Both the position numbers and the translations under genes were made by a program. A stretch of DNA of 64,000 bases from Chryseobacterium arthrosphaerae. Its GTDB lineage: Bacteria > Bacteroidota > Bacteroidia > Flavobacteriales > Weeksellaceae. Under the pieces are notes generated by a model. The model was not told the DNA's origin, did no database searches, and saw only the letters and a list, made by a program, of their open reading frames with translations. Shown here in pieces: positions 15,722 through 24,026 of the stretch. The stretch's first letter is position 1, and each line of letters opens with the position of its first letter. The stretch is from the NCBI RefSeq assembly GCF_001684965.1, contig NZ_MAYG01000012.1:124001-188000 (forward strand). The letters are read 5' to 3'.

Positions 15722-16234
15722 TTATGGGTTTTGTTTAGGTCCTTGAGTATTATTATAGTTTCCGTGGGGTTTTCTTTCATTCATTTTATCTCTCATCATT
15801 CCTTCGGACTGAAACAGTTTCAAAACTTTCTGGCAGGGAATCACCTGTTGCATTTTATCTGCATATTTTTTCCTGTTATCCAATAGTTTCTGCCCTACAT
15901 CGAAGCTTTGCTGCAATTTGGCTTTTGCTTCGTCATCAGACAGGGTTTCAGGATCAAAGCTTGGATCAAACTGGCTTTTGATCTGCTTCTGGCTGTCCAG
16001 GTATTCGTTATAGAGCTGTGTAAACTCAGCTTTATCCCCCGGATCTACATTCAGGTTATCCATAATCATATTGTTCCTGAATTTTTTCAGCAGCTCTTTT
16101 CTTTCTTCGGGAGAAAGGTTATTGATGACTTCCTTTCTTTGTTTAGGATCCATCTTTTTCCAGTCATAATCCGTCCTTTGGGCATTTAAGCCAAAACCAT
16201 AAATAATCAAAAATGCTAATAATATCTTTTTCAT
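15722..16234 (-). CDS. Spy/CpxP-like periplasmic protein
   Basis: A 170-residue exported protein: the signal MKKILLAFLIIYGFGLNAQ is followed by an all-helical, charged region. NLSPEERKELLKKF and LSDDEAKAKLQQSF resemble the LTxxQ-like helical repeats of Spy/CpxP proteins, which sense or chaperone misfolded periplasmic proteins. It is the last gene of a sigma, anti-sigma, effector operon, nine bases after the anti-sigma gene. That makes an envelope-stress sensor or output role plausible. The C-terminal tail is rich in Asn, Gln and Pro and probably disordered. Confidence 0.75.
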   Translation of the reverse strand: MKKILLAFLIIYGFGLNAQRTDYDWKKMDPKQRKEVINNLSPEERKELLKKFRNNMIMDNLNVDPGDKAEFTQLYNEYLDSQKQIKSQFDPSFDPETLSDDEAKAKLQQSFDVGQKLLDNRKKYADKMQQVIPCQKVLKLFQSEGMMRDKMNERKPHGNYNNTQGPKQNP

Positions 16235-16242
16235 CTTCTTAC

Positions 16243-16779
16243 TTAATTGTATAAATCCAAATAAACGTCCTGAGTTGAGTTACTTGCTAATTCTGCGATT
16301 TCAGAATTAGAAAATGAGTCCAAATATTCATTCATCCGGGTTTCTTCTTTTTTTGAAGCAGCTTTCACCGGTTGAGGTGTTTCTGCTGTTTTTTCATTTA
16401 CATTTTCGCTTTTATAGGCGTAGGTAGTATTATTTTTCTGATTTCCAATTGTTTGATTATTATTTTCAACAGAAGTTAAATCAGATTGTAAAGTTTCATA
16501 AGCGAGTTCACTTTCTGTTTTTGGTTCTCCTTTGGCATATACTCCTTTTGTATTCATTGTTTCGTCAGCAGAATCATTACCGGAATTGAAAACATAAGTT
16601 GCTCCAAAGATCAACGCCAGTGATGCTGCCGCTGCATACATCCAGTTCAGCTTAAAGACAGGTGCTTTTTTACTTGTCTTTATATCATTCATAACGTTCT
16701 CCTGAATATTTTCAAACAAACGGTCAGGTACTGTGTAAATGTTTTTACGCTCCAGTTTTTCTATGTCGAACTCTTTCAT
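16243..16779 (-). CDS. Single-pass membrane protein, probable anti-sigma factor
   Basis: The 178 residues hold a cytoplasmic N-terminal segment (1-45), one membrane helix at about 47-65 (MYAAAASLALIFGATYVF) and a low-complexity periplasmic part rich in Asn, Thr and Glu. It lies 17 bases after the ECF sigma gene, the usual place for an anti-sigma factor. The zinc-binding HxxxCxxC motif of classic anti-sigma domains is absent, so this would be a non-zinc type. The assignment rests mainly on gene order and topology. Confidence 0.7.
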   Translation of the reverse strand: MKEFDIEKLERKNIYTVPDRLFENIQENVMNDIKTSKKAPVFKLNWMYAAAASLALIFGATYVFNSGNDSADETMNTKGVYAKGEPKTESELAYETLQSDLTSVENNNQTIGNQKNNTTYAYKSENVNEKTAETPQPVKAASKKEETRMNEYLDSFSNSEIAELASNSTQDVYLDLYN

Positions 16780-16796
16780 CTTTGTTGTATCAAAAA

Positions 16797-17348
16797 TTAT
16801 CTTTCGTAATTTTCTTTAATATAATCTTCAATTTTTTGTTTGGCATAATGATAATTGGTCTTTAATGTTCCTACGGACATATCTACGATTTTGGATATCT
16901 CTTCGTAAGGTAAATCATCATAATACCGCATCATAAATACCAGTTTCTGCTTTTCAGGCAGGCTTTGTATGGCATTCTGCAGCAAGATCTGAATTTCTTC
17001 CGCATCTCCTTCGGTGTTATCAGCTATAAGATTCTGCATATGATACTCAGGATCTTCATCAGTCTTCTGCATTTTCTTCAGTTTGTTTACCTGCTGCAGG
17101 GCTTCGTTGGTAGCAATTCTGTACAGCCAGGTATACAGCTGGCTATCATTTTTGAACTGATGAAAATTCTGATAAGCTTTAATAAAAGTCTCCTGCAAAG
17201 TATCCTGGGCAAGATCTCCGTCTACAATAATTCTTCTTATATGCCAGTACAATCTGCTTTGATAGGCATCCATCAAGGCCCGGACACCTTTATCCTGGGT
17301 CCGTGGATTCTGCATCAACGAAATAATTTCCGCGTCCTTAATCTTCAT
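16797..17348 (-). CDS. RNA polymerase ECF-type sigma factor
   Basis: The 183 residues show sigma region 2 (LAQDTLQETFIKAYQNFHQF, then LYTWLYRIATNEALQQ) and region 4 (LPEKQKLVFMMRYYDDLPYEEI, then GTLKTNYHYAKQKIEDYI). This is the complete architecture of an extracytoplasmic-function sigma factor. It heads a three-gene operon with a membrane protein and a Spy-like exported protein, which suggests regulation by an envelope signal. A good promoter (TTG-N22-TATTTTTG) lies just upstream, and it does not differ from the housekeeping consensus, so autoregulation is not evident. Confidence 0.93.
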   Translation of the reverse strand: MKIKDAEIISLMQNPRTQDKGVRALMDAYQSRLYWHIRRIIVDGDLAQDTLQETFIKAYQNFHQFKNDSQLYTWLYRIATNEALQQVNKLKKMQKTDEDPEYHMQNLIADNTEGDAEEIQILLQNAIQSLPEKQKLVFMMRYYDDLPYEEISKIVDMSVGTLKTNYHYAKQKIEDYIKENYER

Positions 17349-17374
17349 AAGATGCCTTTCATTGTTTTGGATTA

Positions 17375-17407
17375 CAAAAATAGCTGAAAGTTAAATTAAT
17401 TTTCCAA
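17375..17407 (-). promoter_or_regulatory. Predicted promoter of the ECF sigma operon
   Basis: On the minus strand TTG (17407-17405), a 22-bp spacer and TATTTTTG (17382-17375) match the Bacteroidota housekeeping consensus, 27 bp upstream of the sigma-factor ATG. Confidence 0.6.
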
Positions 17408-17531
17408 TTTTCAATCCAAATATTTAAAATAATATGAGACAGTTACGCAATAAACGTGCCTGGATTGGAGTTCCGGGCTTCTGTCCCGTTATTCCCTTCC
17501 CGGATCAGCTTAAAAATCTTATATTTGTTAG

Positions 17532-18284
17532 ATGCAAATTGTAATCATCGGTTCCGGAAATGTTGCCTATCACATGGCAAAAGCTTTCACACTGAAAGGC
17601 ATTTCCATTGCCCAGATTTTTGGCAGGAACGAAAAAGAACTGAGTAAAATTTCGGAAGAATTAAACGTACCCTACTCCACCGGATCGCTCAAAGACGCAG
17701 ATCTTTATATCATCTGTGTAAGTGATAATGCCGTGGAAGATGTTTCAAAAATCATCACAGGGAAAGATTGTCTTGTGGCCCATACCTCAGGCTCTCTGCC
17801 AAAGGAAATTTTATCGGGTTTATACAGGAAGGCCAGCTTCTACCCTTTGCAGACCTTTTCAAGATCCAAAGAACTTGAGTACGAAAAAATTCCGTTTTTC
17901 ATTGAAGCTGAAAATGAAGCTGACAAGGAAATACTCTTTGACCTTGCTTCCCGGGTCTCTCAAAATGTCATGGAAAGCAGTCATGAAAAGAGAAAATATA
18001 TTCATCTGACAGCAGTTTTCGCCTGCAATTTTGTGAATCATCTTTTTTCTAGGGCTAAGGAAATCTCGGATTCCCAGGAGATCCCGTTCCACTATTTCTT
18101 ACCTCTGATTGATGAGACCGTTCAGAAAATTCATGAAATTGAACCTAAAAAAGCCCAGACCGGTCCTGCTGTAAGAAATGATCTGAGGATACTGGAATTG
18201 CATGAGCAGTTAATAAAAGACGAAGAAAGTCTTGAAATTTATAAAACAATGAATCATTCTATTCAGAAAATGTATGAGCTATAA
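17532..18284 (+). CDS. Rossmann-fold/DUF2520 NAD(P)-binding protein
   Basis: The N-terminal 120 residues form a Rossmann domain starting MQIVIIGSGNVAYHMAKAF, with the GxGNVA nucleotide loop, then ICVSDNAVEDV and VAHTSGSLP. The C-terminal half is the helical DUF2520 domain (FACNFVNHLF, LIDETVQKIHE, AQTGPAVRND). This pairing resembles pantoate/imine-type reductases, but the substrate is not known. A -7-like TATATTTG ends only four bases before the ATG, so the transcript may be nearly leaderless. It overlaps the following HAD gene by 11 bases and starts a run through Maf to porW. Confidence 0.9.
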   Translation: MQIVIIGSGNVAYHMAKAFTLKGISIAQIFGRNEKELSKISEELNVPYSTGSLKDADLYIICVSDNAVEDVSKIITGKDCLVAHTSGSLPKEILSGLYRKASFYPLQTFSRSKELEYEKIPFFIEAENEADKEILFDLASRVSQNVMESSHEKRKYIHLTAVFACNFVNHLFSRAKEISDSQEIPFHYFLPLIDETVQKIHEIEPKKAQTGPAVRNDLRILELHEQLIKDEESLEIYKTMNHSIQKMYEL

Positions 18285-18792
18285 AGAGAAATTAAAAGAT
18301 ATTAAGGCATTTGTATTTGATGTTGACGGTGTTTTTACAGATGGAAGCGTTTATCTTCTTCCGGGCGGAAATATGTGCAGGGTCATGAATGTGCTTGACG
18401 GCTATGCAGTAGTTAAAGCTTTAAAAAACAATTATTTAATAGGAGTGATCACCGGAGGAAATGATGAAATGGTAAAACACAGAATCAATTACCTCGGTAT
18501 TCAGGATTATTACCCGAAGTCTCACAATAAAATTGAGGATTTTGAGGATTTTAAAAAGAAGCACAATCTTAAAAATGAAGAAATTCTGACGATGGGTGAT
18601 GATCTTCCGGATATTCATATTCTGGAACGCTCAGCGATTGCTGCGTGCCCGGAAAATGCTGTTCCTGAAGTAAAAGGAGTCTCCCATTATATTTCTACTA
18701 AAAAAGGAGGAAGCGGTGCTGTACGTGACGTTATCGAACAGGTGATGAAAGTACAGGGGAACTGGCATGATGATAATACCCAATCTGTATAA
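18274..18792 (+). CDS. HAD-IIIA phosphatase, KdsC-like
   Basis: The 172 residues carry HAD motif I (FVFDVDGVFTDGSVYL), motif II (GVITGG) and motif IV (TMGDDLPDI), with the compact length of KdsC-type enzymes that form tetramers and lack a cap domain. KdsC dephosphorylates 3-deoxy-D-manno-octulosonate 8-phosphate in lipid A core synthesis. Close relatives act on other sugar-acid phosphates, so the exact substrate is not fixed. The start overlaps the DUF2520 gene by 11 bases, and the end is eight bases before the Maf ATG. Confidence 0.9.
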   Translation: MSYKEKLKDIKAFVFDVDGVFTDGSVYLLPGGNMCRVMNVLDGYAVVKALKNNYLIGVITGGNDEMVKHRINYLGIQDYYPKSHNKIEDFEDFKKKHNLKNEEILTMGDDLPDIHILERSAIAACPENAVPEVKGVSHYISTKKGGSGAVRDVIEQVMKVQGNWHDDNTQSV

Positions 18793-18799
18793 TTCTACT

Positions 18800-19363
18800 A
18801 TGAAATTACTTTTAGCATCACAATCTCCGAGAAGAAAAGAACTGCTTACCAGTCTTGGTTTTGACTTTGAAGTGGTAAAAATAGACTGCGAGGAAATTCT
18901 TCCGGAACATATCAAAATAGAAGAGGCTGCAGCTTATTTATCTGAACTGAAGGCTGATACATTCAGAAGCCTTGTTTCAGATGAAGTTTTACTGACTGCG
19001 GATACAGTGGTGGCCATTGATCATCAGATCCTCGGAAAACCAAGAGATGAGGAAGATGCCTTCAGTATGCTTCAGAGCCTCTCGGGAAAAACGCATCAGG
19101 TTTACACGGGGATTACCATCAGAACAGCTGATCAGATCTTTACAGAAACGGATGTGGCAGATGTGACCCTCGCTCCTCTCTCCGATGATGAAATACAGTA
19201 TTATATTCAAAACTATAAGCCTTTTGATAAAGCAGGAAGCTATGGTATTCAGGAATGGCTTGGAATGGCCAAAATTACAGATATGAAGGGAAGTTACTAT
19301 ACCATTATGGGGCTTCCTACCCATCTTGTTTATAAAATTCTGAAGGAAATCTCCGTGATTTAA
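18800..19363 (+). CDS. maf: Maf-like nucleoside triphosphate pyrophosphatase
   Basis: The ATG at 18800 gives MKLLLASQSPRRKELL, the typical Maf start; the longer frame from 18767 overlaps the HAD gene. The 187 residues include the ASxSPRR phosphate-binding motif, LTADTVV, LGKPRDEEDAF and SGKTHQVYTG, followed by FDKAGSYGIQ. These are the residues of the dTTP/UTP-preferring Maf subfamily, which clears non-canonical nucleotides from the pool. It is cotranscribed with the HAD gene upstream and probably with porW downstream. Confidence 0.95.
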   Translation: MKLLLASQSPRRKELLTSLGFDFEVVKIDCEEILPEHIKIEEAAAYLSELKADTFRSLVSDEVLLTADTVVAIDHQILGKPRDEEDAFSMLQSLSGKTHQVYTGITIRTADQIFTETDVADVTLAPLSDDEIQYYIQNYKPFDKAGSYGIQEWLGMAKITDMKGSYYTIMGLPTHLVYKILKEISVI

Positions 19364-19366
19364 AAA

Positions 19367-19486
19367 ATGATCGAGCTTCCTGATGTTTATAAAGAAGAAA
19401 TAAATATTATTCATTATAAAATTTTATTATTTTTACAAAATGATCAAACTGCTGATAATAAAAAGCAGATTAGCGAGTTATATTGA
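19367..19486 (+). CDS. Possible 39-residue small protein between maf and porW
   Basis: An ATG three bases after the maf stop opens a frame of 39 codons that ends three bases before the porW ATG, filling the gap exactly. The peptide begins MIELPDVYKEEINIIHY and ends KKQISELY. It has a helical, amphipathic composition without a signal or membrane segment. Short frames can arise by chance in AT-rich DNA, but the tight spacing on both sides is typical of cotranslated genes. The call rests on position only. Confidence 0.4.
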   Translation: MIELPDVYKEEINIIHYKILLFLQNDQTADNKKQISELY

Positions 19487-19489
19487 ATA

Positions 19490-22048
19490 ATGAAAAAGAA
19501 TATATTATTCCTTTTAGTAATATGCCTTGTTGCTTCCTGTGCTACCAAAACCAAAAAGCCGGAGCAGCGGTCCAAGCTATTGAAAGGATTTTCCACATAT
19601 TACAATACGCTTTTTAACGCCAAAGATGCGTTAAACAGTGAATTTACGACAAGGGATAAAGGACATAAAGATAATTTTTATGCTCCCTATATTCCTATTC
19701 TTACCTATGAAGAACAGCCGCTGGGAAGTGACCTGGGGCAGACCGAAGCTTTTGCCGAAAATTCTATGAAAATGGCAGAAGTGGCCAACCAGGCTCCCGG
19801 AAGAGGTAATTCCGGAGTGCCCAATATGCCGGGCGGCCCGGGCAGCAATGCAGAGGGTCCGAATGGGCAGTCTAAAGGGGCGACAACCCTGGAAATTGCA
19901 GAAGCAAAAGCCCTGAAAGCAATTAATAAATATTCTGTAACCCGAAACGGCGAAGAAAAGAACAAACAGATTTTTGATGCCTATATGATCCTTGTTCAGT
20001 CAAGAATTTATCGTGGAAAACCTTTGGAAGCACTGGATGCACTCAATTACGTTTTCACCCACATGAAAGATGATAAAAGGATCGCCCTGGCAAGAATATA
20101 TCAGGGTCTGGCTTATGACAAAGTCAAAGATTATCACAGGGCGCATGAAACATATGCCAAACTGAAAGGGGAGAAGATTGATAAAACCTATGCTAAACTG
20201 CTGAGTATTTATTATGCTGAATCTCTTCTGGATGCAGGAAAAAAGGAAGATGCCGCCAAAGAACTTGATATCGCTTATGACCTGAACAGCAACAGAAAAC
20301 TTAAGAGCAGAATTGCTTATCTGAGAGGGCAGGTGCTGGAAAATCTGGGACAGAATGATAAGGCAAGGGAAAGCTATACGGCAGCATACAAATATTCCAA
20401 TGATTTTGAATTTGAAGTAAAATCCCAGATCGCCATTGCCAAGACATTCAATGGTAAAGGAGATTATAACGGGGCAAAAAATTATCTGGAAGGAATCAGT
20501 AAGAAAGGAACTTACGGATCCAGAAAGAACGAATTTTATTATGCACTGGGCTTAATGGCCAATAAGGCAGGAAAAAAAGACGAAGCACAGCAGTTCTTCA
20601 GAAAATCCTTGTTTGAAAAAGTTTCTGATCCTCAGATCCGTGGTCTTGCCTATTATGAAATAGGAAAAAGCTATCTTGAAAGGAATGATTACATCGGGGC
20701 AGGAAGTTATTATGATTCCGCTCTTGCAGTGATGACCTATGAGCCTTCAAAAATTTTACTTAAAGATCAGTCTGCATACATCAAAAAGATCTCTAAAAAT
20801 TACTATCTGATCAAAAAGAACGACAGTATTCTTTCTCTGGCAAAAATGGATACCAACCAGAGAACAGAGTTTTTCTCTAAACATATTGCGAAACTGAAAG
20901 CTAAAGAAGAGAAAGAAGAACAGGAGAGAAGGCGTGCAGAAAGAAATAAAGGCTTTGATACCGGTGACTACAGTGCCAACTCTGTTTTTGCCAACAGTTC
21001 CAATTCTTTTGAAGATTTTGGAGTTACTACCAAAGGTTTTTACTTCAGCAATACAGGAACGGTAAGCAAAGGAACCTCTTCATTTAAGCAGATCTGGGGC
21101 GACAGGGCACTTGCTGATAACTGGCGTTATTCCAAGAAAATGGCCACGATTGAGGATATGAAGAATGAAGCATTAGGAGTGACTTCCGCACCTAATCCGA
21201 GACGTTTTGAACCGGCTTACTATATAGAACAGATCCCGACAGATCAGGGCAAACTGGGCCAACTGAAGAAGGATAGGGATACGGCTTCCTTGGGACTTGG
21301 GATCATGTATCAGAATTACTTTACGAACACACCGCTGGCTACAAAGACTTTGTATGACCTCATCGATGTGAAACCGGAAGAAAAAGTAATGCTTCAGGCG
21401 TTATATGAGATTTTTGCCATGAATTATGAGAAAAATCCACAAGCCTCCGAAAGGGCAAAACAGATACTTCTCACCGATTATCCTTATACTTCCTATGCTG
21501 AATTTGCCAGAAATCCTAAAAATAAATCTTTTGTAAAATCAACGGAAGAAGTTGAAAATGAATACAAAAGAGCCTATGCTTTATTTGAATCTGAAAAGTT
21601 TACGGAAAGTAAGGATATCATTGATCAGACCATTCAGAAATTCCCGAAGGATGCACTGGTTCCCAAGCTATATCTCTTAAATGCTTTCAATTCCGGAAAA
21701 TCGAGTGGGAAAGAAGTAATGATACTACAGCTTGAACAGATCGCCCTAAATTATTCTAAAACTCCGGAAGGTGTAAGAGCAAAGGAAATGCTGAATTACC
21801 TGAAAAGTGATCTGAGCTTCCAGGCCACAGATAACAAAGGAAATCCAGTTTCGCAACAGCCTCAACAACCCGCGGTGCGGCAACCGGGACAACATGTACA
21901 GCAGCCTGTAGGAATACCTAACCAGCCACAGAATGCGGGACCACCAGAAAAACAGTTCGAGACTGTGATACCCGAGCAAAGCGGCCAGCAACAGCAAAAA
22001 TTGAAAAAGAACGCTGCCGATAAAAAGTCAGTGCAAAATGCACAGTAA
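19490..22048 (+). CDS. porW: PorW/SprE-like TPR lipoprotein of the type IX secretion/gliding machinery
   Basis: An 852-residue lipoprotein (MKKNILFLLVICLVASC, acceptor Cys17). KGFSTYYNTLFNAKDAL directly follows, and tetratricopeptide-like helices extend over about 130-450 (YQGLAYDKVKDYHRAHETY is one repeat) and again over 640-770. SprE of Flavobacterium johnsoniae and PorW of Porphyromonas gingivalis have this layout and link the PorLM motor to the outer-membrane translocon. The C-terminal 70 residues are rich in Gln and Pro and low in complexity. The gene follows maf and ends in a strong terminator. The family assignment is confident; the exact name follows the better-studied relatives. Confidence 0.88.
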   Translation: MKKNILFLLVICLVASCATKTKKPEQRSKLLKGFSTYYNTLFNAKDALNSEFTTRDKGHKDNFYAPYIPILTYEEQPLGSDLGQTEAFAENSMKMAEVANQAPGRGNSGVPNMPGGPGSNAEGPNGQSKGATTLEIAEAKALKAINKYSVTRNGEEKNKQIFDAYMILVQSRIYRGKPLEALDALNYVFTHMKDDKRIALARIYQGLAYDKVKDYHRAHETYAKLKGEKIDKTYAKLLSIYYAESLLDAGKKEDAAKELDIAYDLNSNRKLKSRIAYLRGQVLENLGQNDKARESYTAAYKYSNDFEFEVKSQIAIAKTFNGKGDYNGAKNYLEGISKKGTYGSRKNEFYYALGLMANKAGKKDEAQQFFRKSLFEKVSDPQIRGLAYYEIGKSYLERNDYIGAGSYYDSALAVMTYEPSKILLKDQSAYIKKISKNYYLIKKNDSILSLAKMDTNQRTEFFSKHIAKLKAKEEKEEQERRRAERNKGFDTGDYSANSVFANSSNSFEDFGVTTKGFYFSNTGTVSKGTSSFKQIWGDRALADNWRYSKKMATIEDMKNEALGVTSAPNPRRFEPAYYIEQIPTDQGKLGQLKKDRDTASLGLGIMYQNYFTNTPLATKTLYDLIDVKPEEKVMLQALYEIFAMNYEKNPQASERAKQILLTDYPYTSYAEFARNPKNKSFVKSTEEVENEYKRAYALFESEKFTESKDIIDQTIQKFPKDALVPKLYLLNAFNSGKSSGKEVMILQLEQIALNYSKTPEGVRAKEMLNYLKSDLSFQATDNKGNPVSQQPQQPAVRQPGQHVQQPVGIPNQPQNAGPPEKQFETVIPEQSGQQQQKLKKNAADKKSVQNAQ

Positions 22049-22054
22049 AAATAA

Positions 22055-22084
22055 AAAAAGCGAAGAATGAATCTTCGCTTTTTT
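22055..22084. terminator. Bidirectional intrinsic terminator between porW and tsaB
   Basis: AAAAAGCGAAGA pairs with TCTTCGCTTTTT around a five-base loop, with A and T runs on both sides; the flanking genes converge. Confidence 0.85.
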
Positions 22085-22103
22085 GTGTTTTATAATCAGA
22101 ATC

Positions 22104-22778
22104 CTATGATTTATCTTTCTTTACGCCGTGGAAATCTTTGAGATAAAACGGTTCGAAATAAGCCATATCCTCAAATTCTTTCTTTTCAATTTTTTCCAGT
22201 GTCTTTTTGATCAGGTATTGTGCAGAAGGGTAGACATCGTCTTTGAAAACGGCATCAGGAAGCTGTAGAATATCTTTTGCTTTCTTAGCCCCGTCTCCTA
22301 CAAAAATGATTTTTTTATCCCTGTATTCTTCAAATGAAGTCTCATCCAGAATCTTAGCCTCGGTACCGGACAGTTCTTCTCCCGTATTACCATCATAAAC
22401 GGCCGTATAAACCTCCATTCTCCTTGCATCGATCAAAGGTACTATCAAATCATAGTTATTGCCTAAAAAAGGCTCTATCATACTTTCAAGAGAATTGATG
22501 GCAATGAAGGGAACCTTCAACCCATAACAGAATCCTTTTGCGGAGGCTGCACCGATTCTTAATCCCGTATAGGATCCCGGCCCTTTTCCCAAAGAAACAG
22601 CTTCGATATCCTTAAGTGATATTCCCGCACCTTCCAATGCCCATTCCACATAGGTATGAAGACTTTCAGACTGCTTATAGTTTTCAGAGACTTCTTCACA
22701 AAGGCAAAGCAGTTTTTCGTTGTCAGATACTGCTACCGAACAATTTTTAGAAGAGGTTTCAAGATATAGAATTTTCAT
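22104..22778 (-). CDS. tsaB: tRNA threonylcarbamoyladenosine biosynthesis protein TsaB
   Basis: TsaB is the non-catalytic partner of TsaD in making t6A37 in ANN-decoding tRNAs. The 224-residue protein opens MKILYLETSSKNCSVAVSDN, the ASKHA phosphate-loop motif of the family, and has LSLGKGPGSYTGLRIG-like text (VSLGKGPGSYTGLRIGAASA), the strongest TsaB marker. The length agrees with the family. It is followed 82 bases away by the unrelated SDR gene. The sequence is intact. Confidence 0.96.
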   Translation of the reverse strand: MKILYLETSSKNCSVAVSDNEKLLCLCEEVSENYKQSESLHTYVEWALEGAGISLKDIEAVSLGKGPGSYTGLRIGAASAKGFCYGLKVPFIAINSLESMIEPFLGNNYDLIVPLIDARRMEVYTAVYDGNTGEELSGTEAKILDETSFEEYRDKKIIFVGDGAKKAKDILQLPDAVFKDDVYPSAQYLIKKTLEKIEKKEFEDMAYFEPFYLKDFHGVKKDKS

Positions 22779-22860
22779 TTTTTTGTTTTAAGCTAAACTG
22801 TGAAATTACGAAACGTACAATCACTACAATATGCTGCAAATTTAAGCCTTTATTTTGAGA

Positions 22861-23610
22861 CTATTTTTTATGAATTGTTCTCGGTTCCGACTGCGCACTT
22901 GGATAAATGGTCATATCAGAAACCGTAACATGTTTCGGGGCATTGATGCAATAGGCGATCGCATCTGCAATATCTTCTGCTTTCAACGGTTCGTATCCTG
23001 CATATACGTTGGCTGCTCTTTCGCTGTCTCCTTTGAACCTTACCATAGAAAAGTCGGTCTCTACAGCTCCCGGCTGGATGTTGGTCACTTTGATTCCAAA
23101 TTCGGTAAGCTCAAGTCTCATTCCCTCGGAAATCACGTCTACCGCTTTTTTAGTAGCACAATAAACCACTCCATTGGCATAGGTCTGTCTTGCTGCTACA
23201 GAACTGATATTGATTATATGACCTGAATTTTTAGTTTTCATGCCCGGAATAATTTCTTTAGAAACATACAGAAGGCCTTTCACATTACCGTCTATCATAG
23301 AATCCCAGTCACCGGTCTTCCCATCAGAAAGAGGGTCTAATCCGTGAGCGTTACCAGCATTATTGATCAGAACGTCAATATCTTTCCAGTTTTCAGGCAG
23401 AGCACTGATAGCAGCTTCCACTTCATCGAGATTCCTTACATCAAACTTTAAACTAAATATTTCGGTATATTGGGACAGTTCCGATTTTACGGCTTCAAGT
23501 ACTTCATTTCTTCTTCCGCAGATGATTATCCTGTTCCCTTGTTTTGCCAGAAGCTCTGCAGTGGATTTTCCTATTCCGGAAGTTGCTCCGGTGATCAATA
23601 TTGTCTTCAT
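22861..23610 (-). CDS. SDR-family NAD(P)-dependent oxidoreductase (YdfG-like)
   Basis: The 249 residues contain the classical short-chain dehydrogenase motifs: TGATSGIGKSTAE (7-19), NNAGNAHG (87-94), the catalytic SSVAARQTYANGVVYCATK (Ser, Tyr and Lys in order) and IQPGAVETDF. The insert and C-terminus resemble YdfG, which oxidises 3-hydroxy acids such as serine and 3-hydroxypropionate with NADP. Substrate specificity cannot be settled by motif reading. It is read on the same strand as yraN, 26 bases after it. Confidence 0.92.
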   Translation of the reverse strand: MKTILITGATSGIGKSTAELLAKQGNRIIICGRRNEVLEAVKSELSQYTEIFSLKFDVRNLDEVEAAISALPENWKDIDVLINNAGNAHGLDPLSDGKTGDWDSMIDGNVKGLLYVSKEIIPGMKTKNSGHIINISSVAARQTYANGVVYCATKKAVDVISEGMRLELTEFGIKVTNIQPGAVETDFSMVRFKGDSERAANVYAGYEPLKAEDIADAIAYCINAPKHVTVSDMTIYPSAQSEPRTIHKK

Positions 23611-23636
23611 AAAATTATATTTTTAAAAATAACAGA

Positions 23637-24008
23637 TCAGTTGGCATCCCATGCCTGAAAAGCATCAGGTATATGCTCAATAGTCAGTTGTCTTTTTTCA
23701 TCAGGAAGGACGGTAATAATGTCAAATCTCACCTCATTTCCTTTATTAAATTCTTCAAGATAGTGATTGGCTGCCGACACAATAGACCTGATTTTAGTTT
23801 TGGTCACAGCTTCCTGGGGCAGCATAAAAGCATCTGTAGATCTTGCTTTTACTTCAACAATGATCACCAGATTATCTTTTTCAGCTATAATATCAATTTC
23901 CGCCTTCTGAAAACGGAAGTTTCTGACCAGAATTTTATAGCCGTTCTTCTGAAGATGACCGGCGGCCAGATCTTCTGCTATTTTTCCAAAGTCGTTATGA
24001 TCAGCCAT
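23637..24008 (-). CDS. YraN family (UPF0102) nuclease-fold protein
   Basis: The 123 residues match the UPF0102/YraN family: GKIAEDLAAGHLQKNGYKIL (an N-terminal helix and strand), AEIDIIAEKDNLVIIVEVKAR, where the D and ExK residues form a restriction-endonuclease-like core, and VRFDIITVLPD. Members resemble Holliday-junction resolvases, but an in vivo role has not been settled. The gene sits between the S66 carboxypeptidase gene and the SDR gene on the same strand and could be part of the same transcript. Confidence 0.93.
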   Translation of the reverse strand: MADHNDFGKIAEDLAAGHLQKNGYKILVRNFRFQKAEIDIIAEKDNLVIIVEVKARSTDAFMLPQEAVTKTKIRSIVSAANHYLEEFNKGNEVRFDIITVLPDEKRQLTIEHIPDAFQAWDAN

Positions 24009-24026
24009 ATCTTTTAATGAGAGTTA

